Positions 36,909 to 45,918 of a DNA stretch of 64,000 nt are shown here, one piece after another; within the stretch, counting starts at the first letter, position 1; every line of letters begins with the position of its first letter. The translations under genes and the position numbers were made by a program. The DNA is from Streptomyces seoulensis (GTDB taxonomy: Bacteria > Actinomycetota > Actinomycetes > Streptomycetales > Streptomycetaceae). The DNA lies in the NCBI GenBank assembly GCA_013364255.1, contig CP054936.1, forward strand, positions 186,001 to 250,000, written 5' to 3'. The notes under the pieces are model-generated. The model searched no databases. It had not been told where the DNA came from and saw nothing but the letters and a program-made list of their open reading frames with translations.

Positions 36909-38072
36909 ATGAGCAGTGGTGTGCAACTGGGCTCCGACCTTCCGGCGTGGCCGCAGTACGACGACACGGAGCGGACCGGCCTGATCCGTGCGCTGGAGCA
37001 GGGTCAGTGGTGGCGCGTGGGCGGCGCGGAGGTCGAAACCTTCGAGCGGGAGTTCGCCGCGTACCACGGCGGCCGGCACGCGCTGGCGGTCACCAACGGC
37101 ACGCACGCCCTCGAACTGGCCCTGGAGGTCATGGGGGTCGGCCCCGGCACCGAGGTGATCGTGCCGGCGTTCACCTTCATCTCCTCGTCCCAGGCCGCCC
37201 AGCGGCTCGGCGCGGTCGTGGTGCCGGTGGACGTGGACCCGGGGACGTACTGCATCGATCCGGCCGCGGCCGAGCAGGCCATCACCTCCAGGACCCGCGC
37301 CATCATGCCGGTGCACATGGCGGGCCAGGTCGCCGACATGGACGCCCTCGACAAGCTGGCCGCCGACTCGGGCGTGCCGCTGATCCAGGACGCCGCACAC
37401 GCGCAGGGCGCCACCTGGAACGGCCGGCGGATCGGCGAGCTGGGCTCGGTCGCCGCGTTCTCCTTCCAGAACGGCAAGCTGATGACGGCGGGCGAGGGCG
37501 GCGCGGTGCTGTTCCCGACCGCCGAGATGGCGGAGCACGCCTTCGTGCGGCACAGCTGCGGGCGCCCCCGTGACGACCGCGGCTACTTCCACCGCACCTC
37601 GGGCTCCAACTTCCGGCTCAACGAGTTCTCCGCCGCGGTGCTGCGCGCCCAGCTCGCGCGCCTGGACGCGCAGATCGGCACACGTGAGGAGCGCTGGCCG
37701 CTGTTGTCCTCGCTGCTCGCCCAGATCCCCGGCGTGGTGCCCCAGCGGCTGGACCGCCGGGCCGGCCGCAACCCGCACTACATGGCCATGTTCCGGGTCC
37801 CCGGCATCTCCGAGGAGCGGCGCGCCCGGGTCGTCGACACCCTCATCGAGCGTGGTGTGCCCGCGTTCGTCGCGTTCCGCTCGGTCTACCGCACGGACGC
37901 CTTCTGGGAGAGGGGCGCGCCGGATCTGTCGGTGGACGAGTTGGCCCGCCGCTGCCCGCACTCCGAGGCGCTGACGTCGGACTGCCTGTGGCTGCACCAC
38001 CGGACGCTGCTCGGCACCGAGCAGCAGATGCACGAGGTCGCCGCCGTCATAGCCGACGTCCTCGGCTCATGA
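36909..38072 (+). CDS. rifK: AHBA synthase (PLP-dependent, RifK type)
   Basis: A 387-residue DegT/DnrJ/EryC1-fold enzyme, the usual size of AHBA synthases. It has the PLP Lys in SFQNGKLMTAGEGGA, FTFISSSQAA, DAAHAQGA and GSNFRLNEFSAAV. AHBA synthase aromatises aminoDHS to 3-amino-5-hydroxybenzoate, and homologues also transaminate early in the route with the RifL-type partner. It overlaps that partner gene by four bases (ATGA). The start ATG follows GAAGGAG. AHBA synthase is the best marker for an ansamycin or mC7N cluster and fixes the identity of the PKS starter. Confidence 0.96.
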   Translation: MSSGVQLGSDLPAWPQYDDTERTGLIRALEQGQWWRVGGAEVETFEREFAAYHGGRHALAVTNGTHALELALEVMGVGPGTEVIVPAFTFISSSQAAQRLGAVVVPVDVDPGTYCIDPAAAEQAITSRTRAIMPVHMAGQVADMDALDKLAADSGVPLIQDAAHAQGATWNGRRIGELGSVAAFSFQNGKLMTAGEGGAVLFPTAEMAEHAFVRHSCGRPRDDRGYFHRTSGSNFRLNEFSAAVLRAQLARLDAQIGTREERWPLLSSLLAQIPGVVPQRLDRRAGRNPHYMAMFRVPGISEERRARVVDTLIERGVPAFVAFRSVYRTDAFWERGAPDLSVDELARRCPHSEALTSDCLWLHHRTLLGTEQQMHEVAAVIADVLGS

Positions 38073-39211
38073 GCGCGCCGTACCCGGACGGCGGGCCGCT
38101 CCGCGTCGCCGTGGTGGGGCTCGGCTGGGCGGCCCGGTCCATCTGGTTGCCGCGGCTGCGCGAGCACCCCGGTTTCGTCGTGAGCGCGGTGGTGGACCCC
38201 GACCCGGTCTCCCGCGCGGCCGCCGTCGCGGACGACCCGGACACCCCGGCCCTGGCGGCCGTGCACGATCTGGACCCCGCGCGGACGGACCTGGCCGTCG
38301 TGGCCGTCCCCAATCACCTGCACTGCGACATCGCCGGCGAGTTGCTCCGCAAGGGCGTCCCGGTCTTCCTGGAGAAGCCGGTGTGCCTGACGTCCGCGGA
38401 GGCGGACCTCCTGGCCGAGGCCGAACGTGTCGGCGGCGCACGGCTGTTGGCGGGCAGCGCCGCACGCCATCGCGCCGATGTCCGGGCCCTGCTCGCGTGC
38501 GCCGGCGGCCTGGGGGCGGTCCGTCACGTCGAGGTGTCGTGGGTGCGCGCCCGGGGTGTGCCGGACGCGGGCGGCTGGTTCACCCGACGTCAGCTGTCGG
38601 GCGGCGGCGCGCTGGTGGATCTGGGCTGGCACCTGTTCGACGTCGCCGCTCCCCTGCTCGGCCCGGCCGGGTTCGCCCAGGTCACCGGCGCGGTCTCGGC
38701 CGACTTCATCAGGCGGGACACCGCACGGGTCTCCTGGCGCGCCGAGGAGGCCGCGGCGGGCCCGGAGCAGGGCCGGGTGAGCGGGCGGGCGCCCGGCGGC
38801 GTCATCGACGTGGAGGACACCGCCCGCGCGTTCCTCGTCACCGACGACGGTGTCTCCCTGTCCCTGCACGCGAGCTGGGCCTCGCACGAGGAGCGCGACG
38901 TCACCCGGGTCCGGGTCGACGCGAGCGCGGGCAGCGCGACCCTGCGCTGCACGTTCGGCTTCAGCCCCAACCGCCTGGAGCGCCCGGAACTGACCCGGAC
39001 CGTCGACGGGCGGACGCGTGCCGTCGCCGTGCCGGAGGAGCCCGTCGGCGCGGAGTACGACCGGCAGCTCGACGAGGTGCTCCGCCGGCTGCGGGACCCG
39101 GCCGGACCGCGCCGGGCCGTCGGGGAGGCGCGCCGCACCATCGGCGCCATCGAGCGGATCTACGCCTCGGCACGCGCAGCGCAGGAGAAGTCCCCCACGC
39201 ACCGGGTGTGA
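38069..39211 (+). CDS. rifL: Gfo/Idh/MocA oxidoreductase (RifL type)
   Basis: A 380-residue protein with an N-terminal Rossmann motif (VAVVGLGWAARS) and the catalytic-region motif EKPVCLT near residue 98, followed by the C-terminal substrate domain of the family. In AHBA formation the RifL-type protein is proposed to oxidise C-3 of UDP-glucose for transamination with AHBA synthase, giving kanosamine. The four-base overlap with the AHBA synthase gene indicates translational coupling, in line with that partnership. The C-terminal half (~225-260) carries an Arg/Gly/Ala-rich insertion of unknown meaning. Confidence 0.9.
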   Translation: MSAPYPDGGPLRVAVVGLGWAARSIWLPRLREHPGFVVSAVVDPDPVSRAAAVADDPDTPALAAVHDLDPARTDLAVVAVPNHLHCDIAGELLRKGVPVFLEKPVCLTSAEADLLAEAERVGGARLLAGSAARHRADVRALLACAGGLGAVRHVEVSWVRARGVPDAGGWFTRRQLSGGGALVDLGWHLFDVAAPLLGPAGFAQVTGAVSADFIRRDTARVSWRAEEAAAGPEQGRVSGRAPGGVIDVEDTARAFLVTDDGVSLSLHASWASHEERDVTRVRVDASAGSATLRCTFGFSPNRLERPELTRTVDGRTRAVAVPEEPVGAEYDRQLDEVLRRLRDPAGPRRAVGEARRTIGAIERIYASARAAQEKSPTHRV

Positions 39212-39312
39212 CCGGCTCGGCCGACCGCCGGACCGGTCCCGGGGCCGCCCCCCGTCGGGCGGAGCGGTCCCCCACCCGAGGCCGCCCCCACGAAGGAGAG
39301 CAGTACAGCACC

Positions 39313-40008
39313 ATGAACAGTCCCGGAACCAGCCAATGCCTCGTCCGCGACGACCAGGCAGAACCGGTCAGCGGGGTCGTCTTCGACCTCGACGGAGTGC
39401 TCGTCGACAGTTTCGCCGTGATGCGCCAGGCGTTCACCACCGCCTACGCCGAGGTGGTGGGGGACGGTGACCCGCCGTTCGAGGAGTACGAGCGGCACCT
39501 GGGCCGCTACTTCCCCGACATCATGCGGATCATGGGGCTGCCACTGGACATGGAGGCCCCGTTCGTCCGGGAGAGCTACCGGCTCGCCCATCTCGTCCCG
39601 GTCTACGACGGCGTACCGGAGATGCTCCGGCAGCTGCGGGCGCGCGGTGTCCCGCTCGCCGTCGCCACCGGCAAGAGCGGCCCTCGGGCCCGTTCGCTCC
39701 TCGAACAGCTCGGTCTGCTGGACCTCTTCGCCGTGGTGATCGGCTCCGACGAGGTGGCGCGGCCCAAGCCGGCCCCCGACATCGTGCTCAAGGCTTTGGG
39801 CGTGCTCGGCTCCGCCCCCTCGCGCACCATCATGGTCGGCGACGCGGTGACCGACCTCGCCAGTGCCCGGTCCGCCGGTGTCACCGCCATCGCCGCCCTG
39901 TGGGGCGAGACCGACGAGGAGACCCTGCTCGCGGAGAACCCCGACGCCGTGCTGCGCTCCCCCGCGGAACTGCTCACGGTGTGTCTCGACGGCTCCCGCG
40001 CGCGCTGA
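39313..40008 (+). CDS. rifM: HAD-family phosphatase (RifM type)
   Basis: 231 residues with the three HAD motifs: FDLDGVLVDS (nucleophile Asp), ATGKSG, and GDAVTD with the upstream Lys in RPKPAPD. In AHBA gene sets this phosphatase acts with the oxidoreductase and AHBA synthase on UDP-3-keto sugar/kanosamine steps. ATG 39313 is preceded by AAGGAGAG. It lies 101 nt after the oxidoreductase gene on the same strand. It resembles phosphoglycolate phosphatases in general, so function rests on context. Confidence 0.9.
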   Translation: MNSPGTSQCLVRDDQAEPVSGVVFDLDGVLVDSFAVMRQAFTTAYAEVVGDGDPPFEEYERHLGRYFPDIMRIMGLPLDMEAPFVRESYRLAHLVPVYDGVPEMLRQLRARGVPLAVATGKSGPRARSLLEQLGLLDLFAVVIGSDEVARPKPAPDIVLKALGVLGSAPSRTIMVGDAVTDLASARSAGVTAIAALWGETDEETLLAENPDAVLRSPAELLTVCLDGSRAR

Positions 40009-40216
40009 TCCCCGCCCTCGCACACTCCGCGCCCCGCCACCGAGTGTCACCGCTCCCGGAATCCGACGGAGGAAGAGCCAGTGGGATGCGTCAGGCAGTG
40101 GCCACCGCCCGTCCCGACCTGTCACGGGCCCCGGCAGGGGCTGCCCGAGTGTCGTCGACCATCGCCCTCCTTTGTTCCCAGCCCTCTCTCGACCGCTATT
40201 TCACCGGAGACCCGAC

Positions 40217-41470
40217 GTGGGAAAAGCCGTGACGGACGTGCGGAAGCCGGCCCTGCAACAGCCCGAGTGGGACGACCCGTCACAGGTCCGGCGGATCCGT
40301 GAGGTACTGGCCGCCCGCCCCCCGCTGGTCCGGGCGGAGGACGTGTGCGCGCTGCGGACGCTGCTGGCCCAGGTGGCCCGCGGCGGCGCCCTCGTGGTGC
40401 AGGCCGGCGACTGCGCCGAGAACCCGGACGACTGCGACGCCGCACACGTGTCGCGCAAGTCCGCGGTCCTGGACATGCTCGCCGCGACGCTGAAGATGGC
40501 CGCCCACAAGCCGGTCATCCGGGTCGGACGGATCGCGGGCCAGTTCGCCAAGCCGCGCTCCCGTGCGGTGGAGCGGGTCGGGGGCCGCGAACTGCCGGTC
40601 TACCGGGGTCACATGGTCAACGGCCCCGAGCCGACCCCCGAGGCCCGTCGGCACGATCCGCTGCGCCTGCTGACCTCGTACATGTCGGCCGGCGACGTCA
40701 TGGAACACCTGGGCTGGCGCGGCTCGGCGTTCGCCGGGCACCAGCCGCCGCTGGTCGAGCCCCGGGTGTGGACGAGCCATGAGGCCCTCGTCCTCGACTA
40801 CGAGCTGCCGATGGTCCGGGAGTTGGGCGACGACCGCCGCTGGCTCGGCTCGACCCACTGGCCGTGGATCGGCGAGCGGACCCGCCAGCTGGACGGCGCA
40901 CACCTGGACCTCGTCGCCGACATCGTCAACCCGGTGGCGGTGAAGGTCGGTCCGACCACCACCGTGGCGGAGATCACCGGCCTGTGCGAACGGCTCGACC
41001 CGCTGCGGGACCCGGGCCGTCTCACCCTGATCGCGCGCATGGGCGCCGACCTGGTCCGCGACACCCTGCCCGCGCTCGTGGAGGCGGTCCGGCTGGCCGG
41101 CCATCCGGTGATCTGGCTCAGCGATCCCATGCACGGCAACACCGTCACCGGCCCGGACGGTCACAAGACGCGCCTGCTGGAGACCATGGCACGGGAGATA
41201 CGGGGTTTTCTCCGGGCCGTGACCGACGCCGGCGGCACGGCGGGCGGGCTGCACCTGGAGACCACCCCCGACGACGTCCTCGAATGCGTCGCGGACCTCT
41301 CCGTGTTCGAGGGGAGGGCCGTCCGGCGCTCCAGCCTGTGCGACCCTCAGCTCAATCCGGAACAGGCCGTCGCGCTGGCCTCCGTCTGGGCCGACGTGGA
41401 CGTCCGCCGCGGCGCCGGGGCTCAGGCGGCACCAGTGTGCGGAGCGGCCGCTCAGCCCGTCCCCCGGTGA
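40217..41470 (+). CDS. rifH: Class II DAHP synthase, aminoDAHP synthase (RifH type)
   Basis: A 417-residue plant-type (class II) DAHP synthase: VVQAGDCAE, VIRVGRIAGQFAKPRS, KVGPTTT, LIARMGAD, WLSDPMHGNT. It condenses PEP with an erythrose-4-phosphate analogue; in AHBA clusters the imino sugar gives aminoDAHP. It is slightly shorter than housekeeping class II enzymes (~450), with a short N-terminus. GTG 40217 has GGAGA seven nt upstream; GTG 40229 is an alternative. The gap of 208 nt after the phosphatase holds no gene. The large upstream open frame is non-coding by composition. Confidence 0.92.
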   Translation: MGKAVTDVRKPALQQPEWDDPSQVRRIREVLAARPPLVRAEDVCALRTLLAQVARGGALVVQAGDCAENPDDCDAAHVSRKSAVLDMLAATLKMAAHKPVIRVGRIAGQFAKPRSRAVERVGGRELPVYRGHMVNGPEPTPEARRHDPLRLLTSYMSAGDVMEHLGWRGSAFAGHQPPLVEPRVWTSHEALVLDYELPMVRELGDDRRWLGSTHWPWIGERTRQLDGAHLDLVADIVNPVAVKVGPTTTVAEITGLCERLDPLRDPGRLTLIARMGADLVRDTLPALVEAVRLAGHPVIWLSDPMHGNTVTGPDGHKTRLLETMAREIRGFLRAVTDAGGTAGGLHLETTPDDVLECVADLSVFEGRAVRRSSLCDPQLNPEQAVALASVWADVDVRRGAGAQAAPVCGAAAQPVPR

Positions 41471-41610
41471 CGCCCGTGGTCCGGCAGCCGGCGACCGGCG
41501 GCGCGAAGTGAACCGGCGTCCTGGCGGGGCCGCCCGCCCGGCTCGTGCACGCGAACCGTTTCCCTGTCCTGTCTCGGCCTCCTTCCCATCGCCAGGGAGT
41601 AGTAGGACCC

Positions 41611-44600
41611 ATGCACCTTCTCGTCCGCGGAATCCAGCACCGGGTCACCGGTGAGATCCTCGTCCCGAACTCGAAGTACCACGCGCACCGCGCGCTGATC
41701 CTCGCCTCGCTCGCCGACGGCGTCAGCCGCGTCCACGGACTGTCGGACGCCCGGCACGTCGCGTACACGGTGCGGCTGCTGCGCGGCCTCGGCGTGGAGA
41801 TCACCAAGGACGCCGACACCTTCGTGGTGCGGGGGCTCGGCGGGCGGTACCGGCCGCGCCGGGAGGCCGTGTCCGCGGGCAGCTCCGGCACCACCCTGTA
41901 CTTCATGATCGGTCTGGCCTCGCTGTCGGACCGCACCGTCTCGGTGACCGGGCAGAAGTACTTCAGACGGCGTCCGGTCGGGCCCCTGCTGCGCGCCCTC
42001 GAACACATGGGTGTGGAGCTGGAGTCGGCCGACGACTGCCTGCCCGTCCGGGTGCGGGGCCGCAGGCCCACGGGCGGCCACGTCACCATCGCGGGGACCC
42101 TGTCCCAGTGGGTCTCGGGCCTGATCCTGCTGGCCCCGTTCGCGACCCGGCACACCACCGTCGAGGTGACGGGCGAGCTCAACGAACGCCCTTACCTGGA
42201 GCTGACCGTGGCGATGATGCGGCAGTTCGGCCTGGAGATCGCCGTCTCCGAGGACTGGCGGCGCTTTCGCATACCGCCCGGCCAGCGGGTGCGCGGTGTG
42301 GATCTGACGCTGCCGCCGGACATCGGCTCGGCCGCGTTCGGCATCGCGGCCGCCGCGCTGCACCCCAGTGACGTGCTGCTGCGCGGGATCACCACGCTGG
42401 AGGGCGGCCCCGCCGACCATCCCGAGTTCCACTTCCTCGACGTCGCTCGGTCCATGGGCGTCCCGATGGAGATCGACAGGGCGGCCGGCGGGCTGCGGAT
42501 CCGGCAGGACGCGCCCCGGCTCACCGCGGTCGACGTCGACTGCCGCGACATCCCCGACATGCTGCCGATCCTGTCGACGCTCGGCACGTTCGCGGCCGGC
42601 GCCTCGGTGTTCCGCAACATCGCGCACACCCGGATGAAGGAGTCCGACCGCGCCGCCGCGATGCTCCAGCTCAACTCCATGGGCGGCCGTCTGGAACTGT
42701 CGGACGACGCGCTGCGCGTGCGCGGCGTGGACGGCCTGACCGGCGCCCGGCTGTCCTCCTTCAACGACCACCGCGTCCTGATGTCGCTCGCGGTGGCCTC
42801 GTCGCGGGCGCGGGGGCGTTCGACACTGACGTTCCCGAACGCGTACCGCATCTCGTACCCGACGTTCCTCGACGCGATGAACACCCTCGCCGTCCCGATG
42901 TCGGTGGAGGCCGGCTCGGCCGGCTCCGCCGGGGCCGGCGCCCCCATCCCGGTGCCGGAGCCGGTCGGCCCCCAGGCGGAGCCGGAGCCCGGCGGCCTCA
43001 TGGCGGAGCCGGAGCCCGTCGGCCCGGAGGCGGCCTCGCGGGTCACGCTGCCGCTGTGGCTGCGCCGACGGGCCGAGGCCCGGCCCGCGGACACCGCCGT
43101 CGTGGACGTGCGCTCCGACCGGGACGAGGTGATCACCTGGGGCGAGCTGGCCGAGCAGGTGGACCGCGTGGCGACCCTGCTGCTGCGGCTCGGTGTACGG
43201 CCGGGCGAGAACGTGGCGTACCAGCTCCCGAACCGGGTCGAGTTCGTGGTGCTGTCGCTGGCGGCACTGCGCGTCGGAGCGGTGTGCTGCCCGGTCATCC
43301 CGTTCTTCCGCAAGCGCGAGGTCGGTTTCGTGCTGCGGCGCTCCCGGGCCCGCGTGCTGGTCGTGACGGACCGTCACCGCTCGCGCCTGCCCGCCGGGGA
43401 GGCCCTGGAGCTGGCCGCCGAGCACGGGGCGGACCTGGACCTGGAGCACGTGGTGGTGCTGGCCGCCGCGGGCGGCTCCGCCCTGCTGCCCGAGTCCCCC
43501 GCCGGCGGGCCGGCCGTACACGACTGGGAGCAGGCGCTGTCGGCGACGACGGTCGACCGCGCGGCGCTGGACGCCCTCGCGCCGACCCCGGAGATGACGG
43601 CGCAGCTGCTGTTCACCTCGGGCACCACCAGCGAGCCCAAGGGCGTCACCCAGCCGACGCGCAACTTGGTCAGGGCCGTCGCGATGGAGACGGCACACCT
43701 CGGGCTCGGCGAGCGGGACGCGATCTGGGTGCCGTCGCCGCTCGCCCATCAGACGGGCTTCCTGTACGGCATGGTGCTCGCTCTGGTGCTGGGCGTCCCG
43801 CAGATCCTGCAACCCGAGTGGGACGCCAAGCGGGCGCTGCAGTCGCTCAACGACCACCGGGCGACGTTCGTGCAGGCCGCGACGCCGTTCCTGGCGGACC
43901 TGGTGAAGGCCGTGGAGGAGAGCGGCGAGACACCGCGGCACCTGCGGATCTTCGTGGCGACGGGGGCCATGGTGCCGCGCGGCCTCGCGGAGCGCGCCGG
44001 ACGGGTGCTGGGCACCGGCGTGTGCGGGGCCTTCGGCACCACGGAGACCTGTCTGGGGGCGCTGTCGGCGCCCGACGACGAGCCCCGGCAGCGCTGGGGC
44101 TCCGACGGCCGCGCGCTGGACGGCATCGACCTGCGGGTCACGGACGACGACGGGCGGGTGCTGCCGGCGGGCGAGGAGGGCAATTTCGAGTTGCGTTCGC
44201 CCACGGTCTTCGAGGGCTACCTCGGCCGTCCCGACCTGACGGCGCAGGCGTTCACCGCGGACGGCTGGTACCGCACGGGCGACCTGGCGACCATCGACTC
44301 GGAGGGGTTCCTGCGCATCACCGGACGGGTGAAGGACGTCATCAACCGCGGCGGTGAGAAGATCCCCGTCGCGGAGATCGAGCAACTGCTGTTCGGGCAT
44401 CCCGCGGTGGACGACGTCGCGGTGGTGGCCATGCCGGACGAACGCCTCGGCGAACGCGCCTGCGCCTTCGTGGTCCCGGCGGGCGGGGCAGAGCTGACCT
44501 TCGACGCGATGCGGCGTTACCTCGACGAGCACGAGGTGGCCAAACAGTACTGGCCGGAGCGCCTGGAGCGGATCGACGTCCTGCCGCGCAACCCGATCGG

Positions 44601-44670
44601 CAAGGTGAAGAAGTTCGAACTGCGGGCGCTGGCGAGCGGTTTGCGGCCCCACGCAGAGAACTCCCCCTGA
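41611..44670 (+). CDS. EPSP-synthase-like domain fused to acyl-CoA ligase (cyclohexanecarboxylate pathway)
   Basis: 1019 residues. Residues 1-~430 are an EPSP-synthase fold (DIGSAAFGIAAAA, MKESDR, FNDHR). Residues ~485-1019 are an AMP-forming ligase (FTSGTTSEPKG, FGTTET, YRTGD, Lys in NPIGKVKKF). They are joined by a Glu/Pro/Gly-rich repeat (EPVGP, EPGG). In the EPSPS part, Lys22 and Arg27 are kept but Ser23 is Tyr, Ser169 is Leu, Arg100 is Tyr and Lys411 is Ile (E. coli numbering by hand alignment). It probably does not make EPSP. In ansatrienin producers such a protein starts conversion of shikimate to cyclohexanecarbonyl-CoA by 1,4-elimination, and a ligase forms the CoA ester. I see no stop or plausible second start in the linker. 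Confidence 0.88.
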   Translation: MHLLVRGIQHRVTGEILVPNSKYHAHRALILASLADGVSRVHGLSDARHVAYTVRLLRGLGVEITKDADTFVVRGLGGRYRPRREAVSAGSSGTTLYFMIGLASLSDRTVSVTGQKYFRRRPVGPLLRALEHMGVELESADDCLPVRVRGRRPTGGHVTIAGTLSQWVSGLILLAPFATRHTTVEVTGELNERPYLELTVAMMRQFGLEIAVSEDWRRFRIPPGQRVRGVDLTLPPDIGSAAFGIAAAALHPSDVLLRGITTLEGGPADHPEFHFLDVARSMGVPMEIDRAAGGLRIRQDAPRLTAVDVDCRDIPDMLPILSTLGTFAAGASVFRNIAHTRMKESDRAAAMLQLNSMGGRLELSDDALRVRGVDGLTGARLSSFNDHRVLMSLAVASSRARGRSTLTFPNAYRISYPTFLDAMNTLAVPMSVEAGSAGSAGAGAPIPVPEPVGPQAEPEPGGLMAEPEPVGPEAASRVTLPLWLRRRAEARPADTAVVDVRSDRDEVITWGELAEQVDRVATLLLRLGVRPGENVAYQLPNRVEFVVLSLAALRVGAVCCPVIPFFRKREVGFVLRRSRARVLVVTDRHRSRLPAGEALELAAEHGADLDLEHVVVLAAAGGSALLPESPAGGPAVHDWEQALSATTVDRAALDALAPTPEMTAQLLFTSGTTSEPKGVTQPTRNLVRAVAMETAHLGLGERDAIWVPSPLAHQTGFLYGMVLALVLGVPQILQPEWDAKRALQSLNDHRATFVQAATPFLADLVKAVEESGETPRHLRIFVATGAMVPRGLAERAGRVLGTGVCGAFGTTETCLGALSAPDDEPRQRWGSDGRALDGIDLRVTDDDGRVLPAGEEGNFELRSPTVFEGYLGRPDLTAQAFTADGWYRTGDLATIDSEGFLRITGRVKDVINRGGEKIPVAEIEQLLFGHPAVDDVAVVAMPDERLGERACAFVVPAGGAELTFDAMRRYLDEHEVAKQYWPERLERIDVLPRNPIGKVKKFELRALASGLRPHAENSP

Positions 44671-44748
44671 TCCCGCGCGCCCCCGGCGATATCCGCCGAG
44701 GGGCGAGGGCGGCGGACCGGAACGACGACACAGAAACAGAGGCGGAGC

Positions 44749-45918
44749 ATGACGGACGACCAGCTGTTCCACAAGCTGCTCAGCGAGGTCGAGCAGTGGG
44801 TGGCGGGACCTGGTGAGCGGTGGGCCGAGCGCATCGAGGAGACCGGGCAGGCGCCCGAGGAGCTGTGGGCCGAGCTCAACCGCCTCGGTTTCCTGCGGAT
44901 GGCCGCTCCGAGGGAGTACGGCGGCCAGGACGTCGGCTTCACCCGCTGGATGGAGCTGATGGAGGTCTTCTCCCGCTCGCACGGCTCGGTACGCATGATC
45001 GTGCACGTGGTCAACGGCATCTGGCGGGCGATGGACGGCCACGCCGACGACGAGCAGCGCAAGCGGTTCGTCATCCCCTCGGTCACCGGTGACATCAAGA
45101 TCGCCTTCGCGCTCACCGAGCCGGGCAACGGCACCGGCGCGGACATCACCACGTCGGTGGTGCGCGAGGGCGACACCTACTACCTCTCGGGGCACAAGCA
45201 CCTCATCACCTTCGGGGTGCGCTGCGACTACTACCTGCTGGCCGCCCGGGTCGAGGGCAGCACGGGGCACCGGGGCACGGTGGCGCTGCTGGTGCCGCGC
45301 GACGCCCCCGGGGTCGAGGTCGAGGACACCTCCCGCACCATGGGTGTGACGGGTACCGACCACGCGTCCCTGGTCTTCGACCGGACCCCGGTGCCGGTGG
45401 ACCACCGGCTGGGAGCGGAGGGCGAGGGCCTGGAGGTGTTCCTCGGCGGTTTCCTCACCCCGTCCCGGATCTCCGTGGCGATGAGCTGTGTCGGGCTCGC
45501 GCAGCGCGCTCAGCAGCTGGCGGTCGAGTACGCCCGCCACCGCGTCACCTTCGGCAAGGCGCTCACCCGGCGCCAGGCCATCCAGTTCATGCTGGCGGAG
45601 AACGCGGCGGACATCGAAGCCGCGCGGCAGCTGGTCCTGCACGCGGCGCGCCGCTTCGAGGAGGGAGCGCCGGACGCGTCGATGCTCTCGTCGATGGCGA
45701 AGATGCACGCGGTGACGATGCTGACGAACGTCACCGACAAGGCGCTCCAGGTGCACGGCGGACTCGGCTACTGGAAGTCGAGCACGATCGAGCGGGTGTA
45801 CCGCGACGCACGTGCCCAGCGCTTCGAGGAGGGCACCAACGAGGTGCAGAAGGCCGTCGTCTTCCGTGAACTGCTCCAGCGTGCCACGTCCCAGGACCCG
45901 GAAGGAACGATTCGATGA
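44749..45918 (+). CDS. Acyl-CoA dehydrogenase family flavoprotein (cyclohexanecarbonyl-CoA pathway)
   Basis: A 389-residue acyl-CoA dehydrogenase with AFALTEPGNGTGAD (FAD/substrate loop), YLSGHKHLIT, QVHGGLGYW and the C-terminal FEEGTNEVQK. In the shikimate to cyclohexanecarbonyl-CoA route, an enzyme of this family handles a ring alkene of a CoA intermediate, either by dehydrogenation or by running as a reductase. It overlaps the next gene by four bases (ATGA), so translation is coupled. Start ATG 44749 follows GAGGCGGAG. The exact step is not readable from sequence. Confidence 0.88.
   Translation: MTDDQLFHKLLSEVEQWVAGPGERWAERIEETGQAPEELWAELNRLGFLRMAAPREYGGQDVGFTRWMELMEVFSRSHGSVRMIVHVVNGIWRAMDGHADDEQRKRFVIPSVTGDIKIAFALTEPGNGTGADITTSVVREGDTYYLSGHKHLITFGVRCDYYLLAARVEGSTGHRGTVALLVPRDAPGVEVEDTSRTMGVTGTDHASLVFDRTPVPVDHRLGAEGEGLEVFLGGFLTPSRISVAMSCVGLAQRAQQLAVEYARHRVTFGKALTRRQAIQFMLAENAADIEAARQLVLHAARRFEEGAPDASMLSSMAKMHAVTMLTNVTDKALQVHGGLGYWKSSTIERVYRDARAQRFEEGTNEVQKAVVFRELLQRATSQDPEGTIR

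Noticed and set aside
41452..45756. A ~1430-codon open frame antisense to the cyclohexanecarboxylate genes
   Set aside because: No recognisable domain and Arg/Gly/Val/His-rich composition; the plus-strand genes show complete catalytic motifs and ribosome sites.
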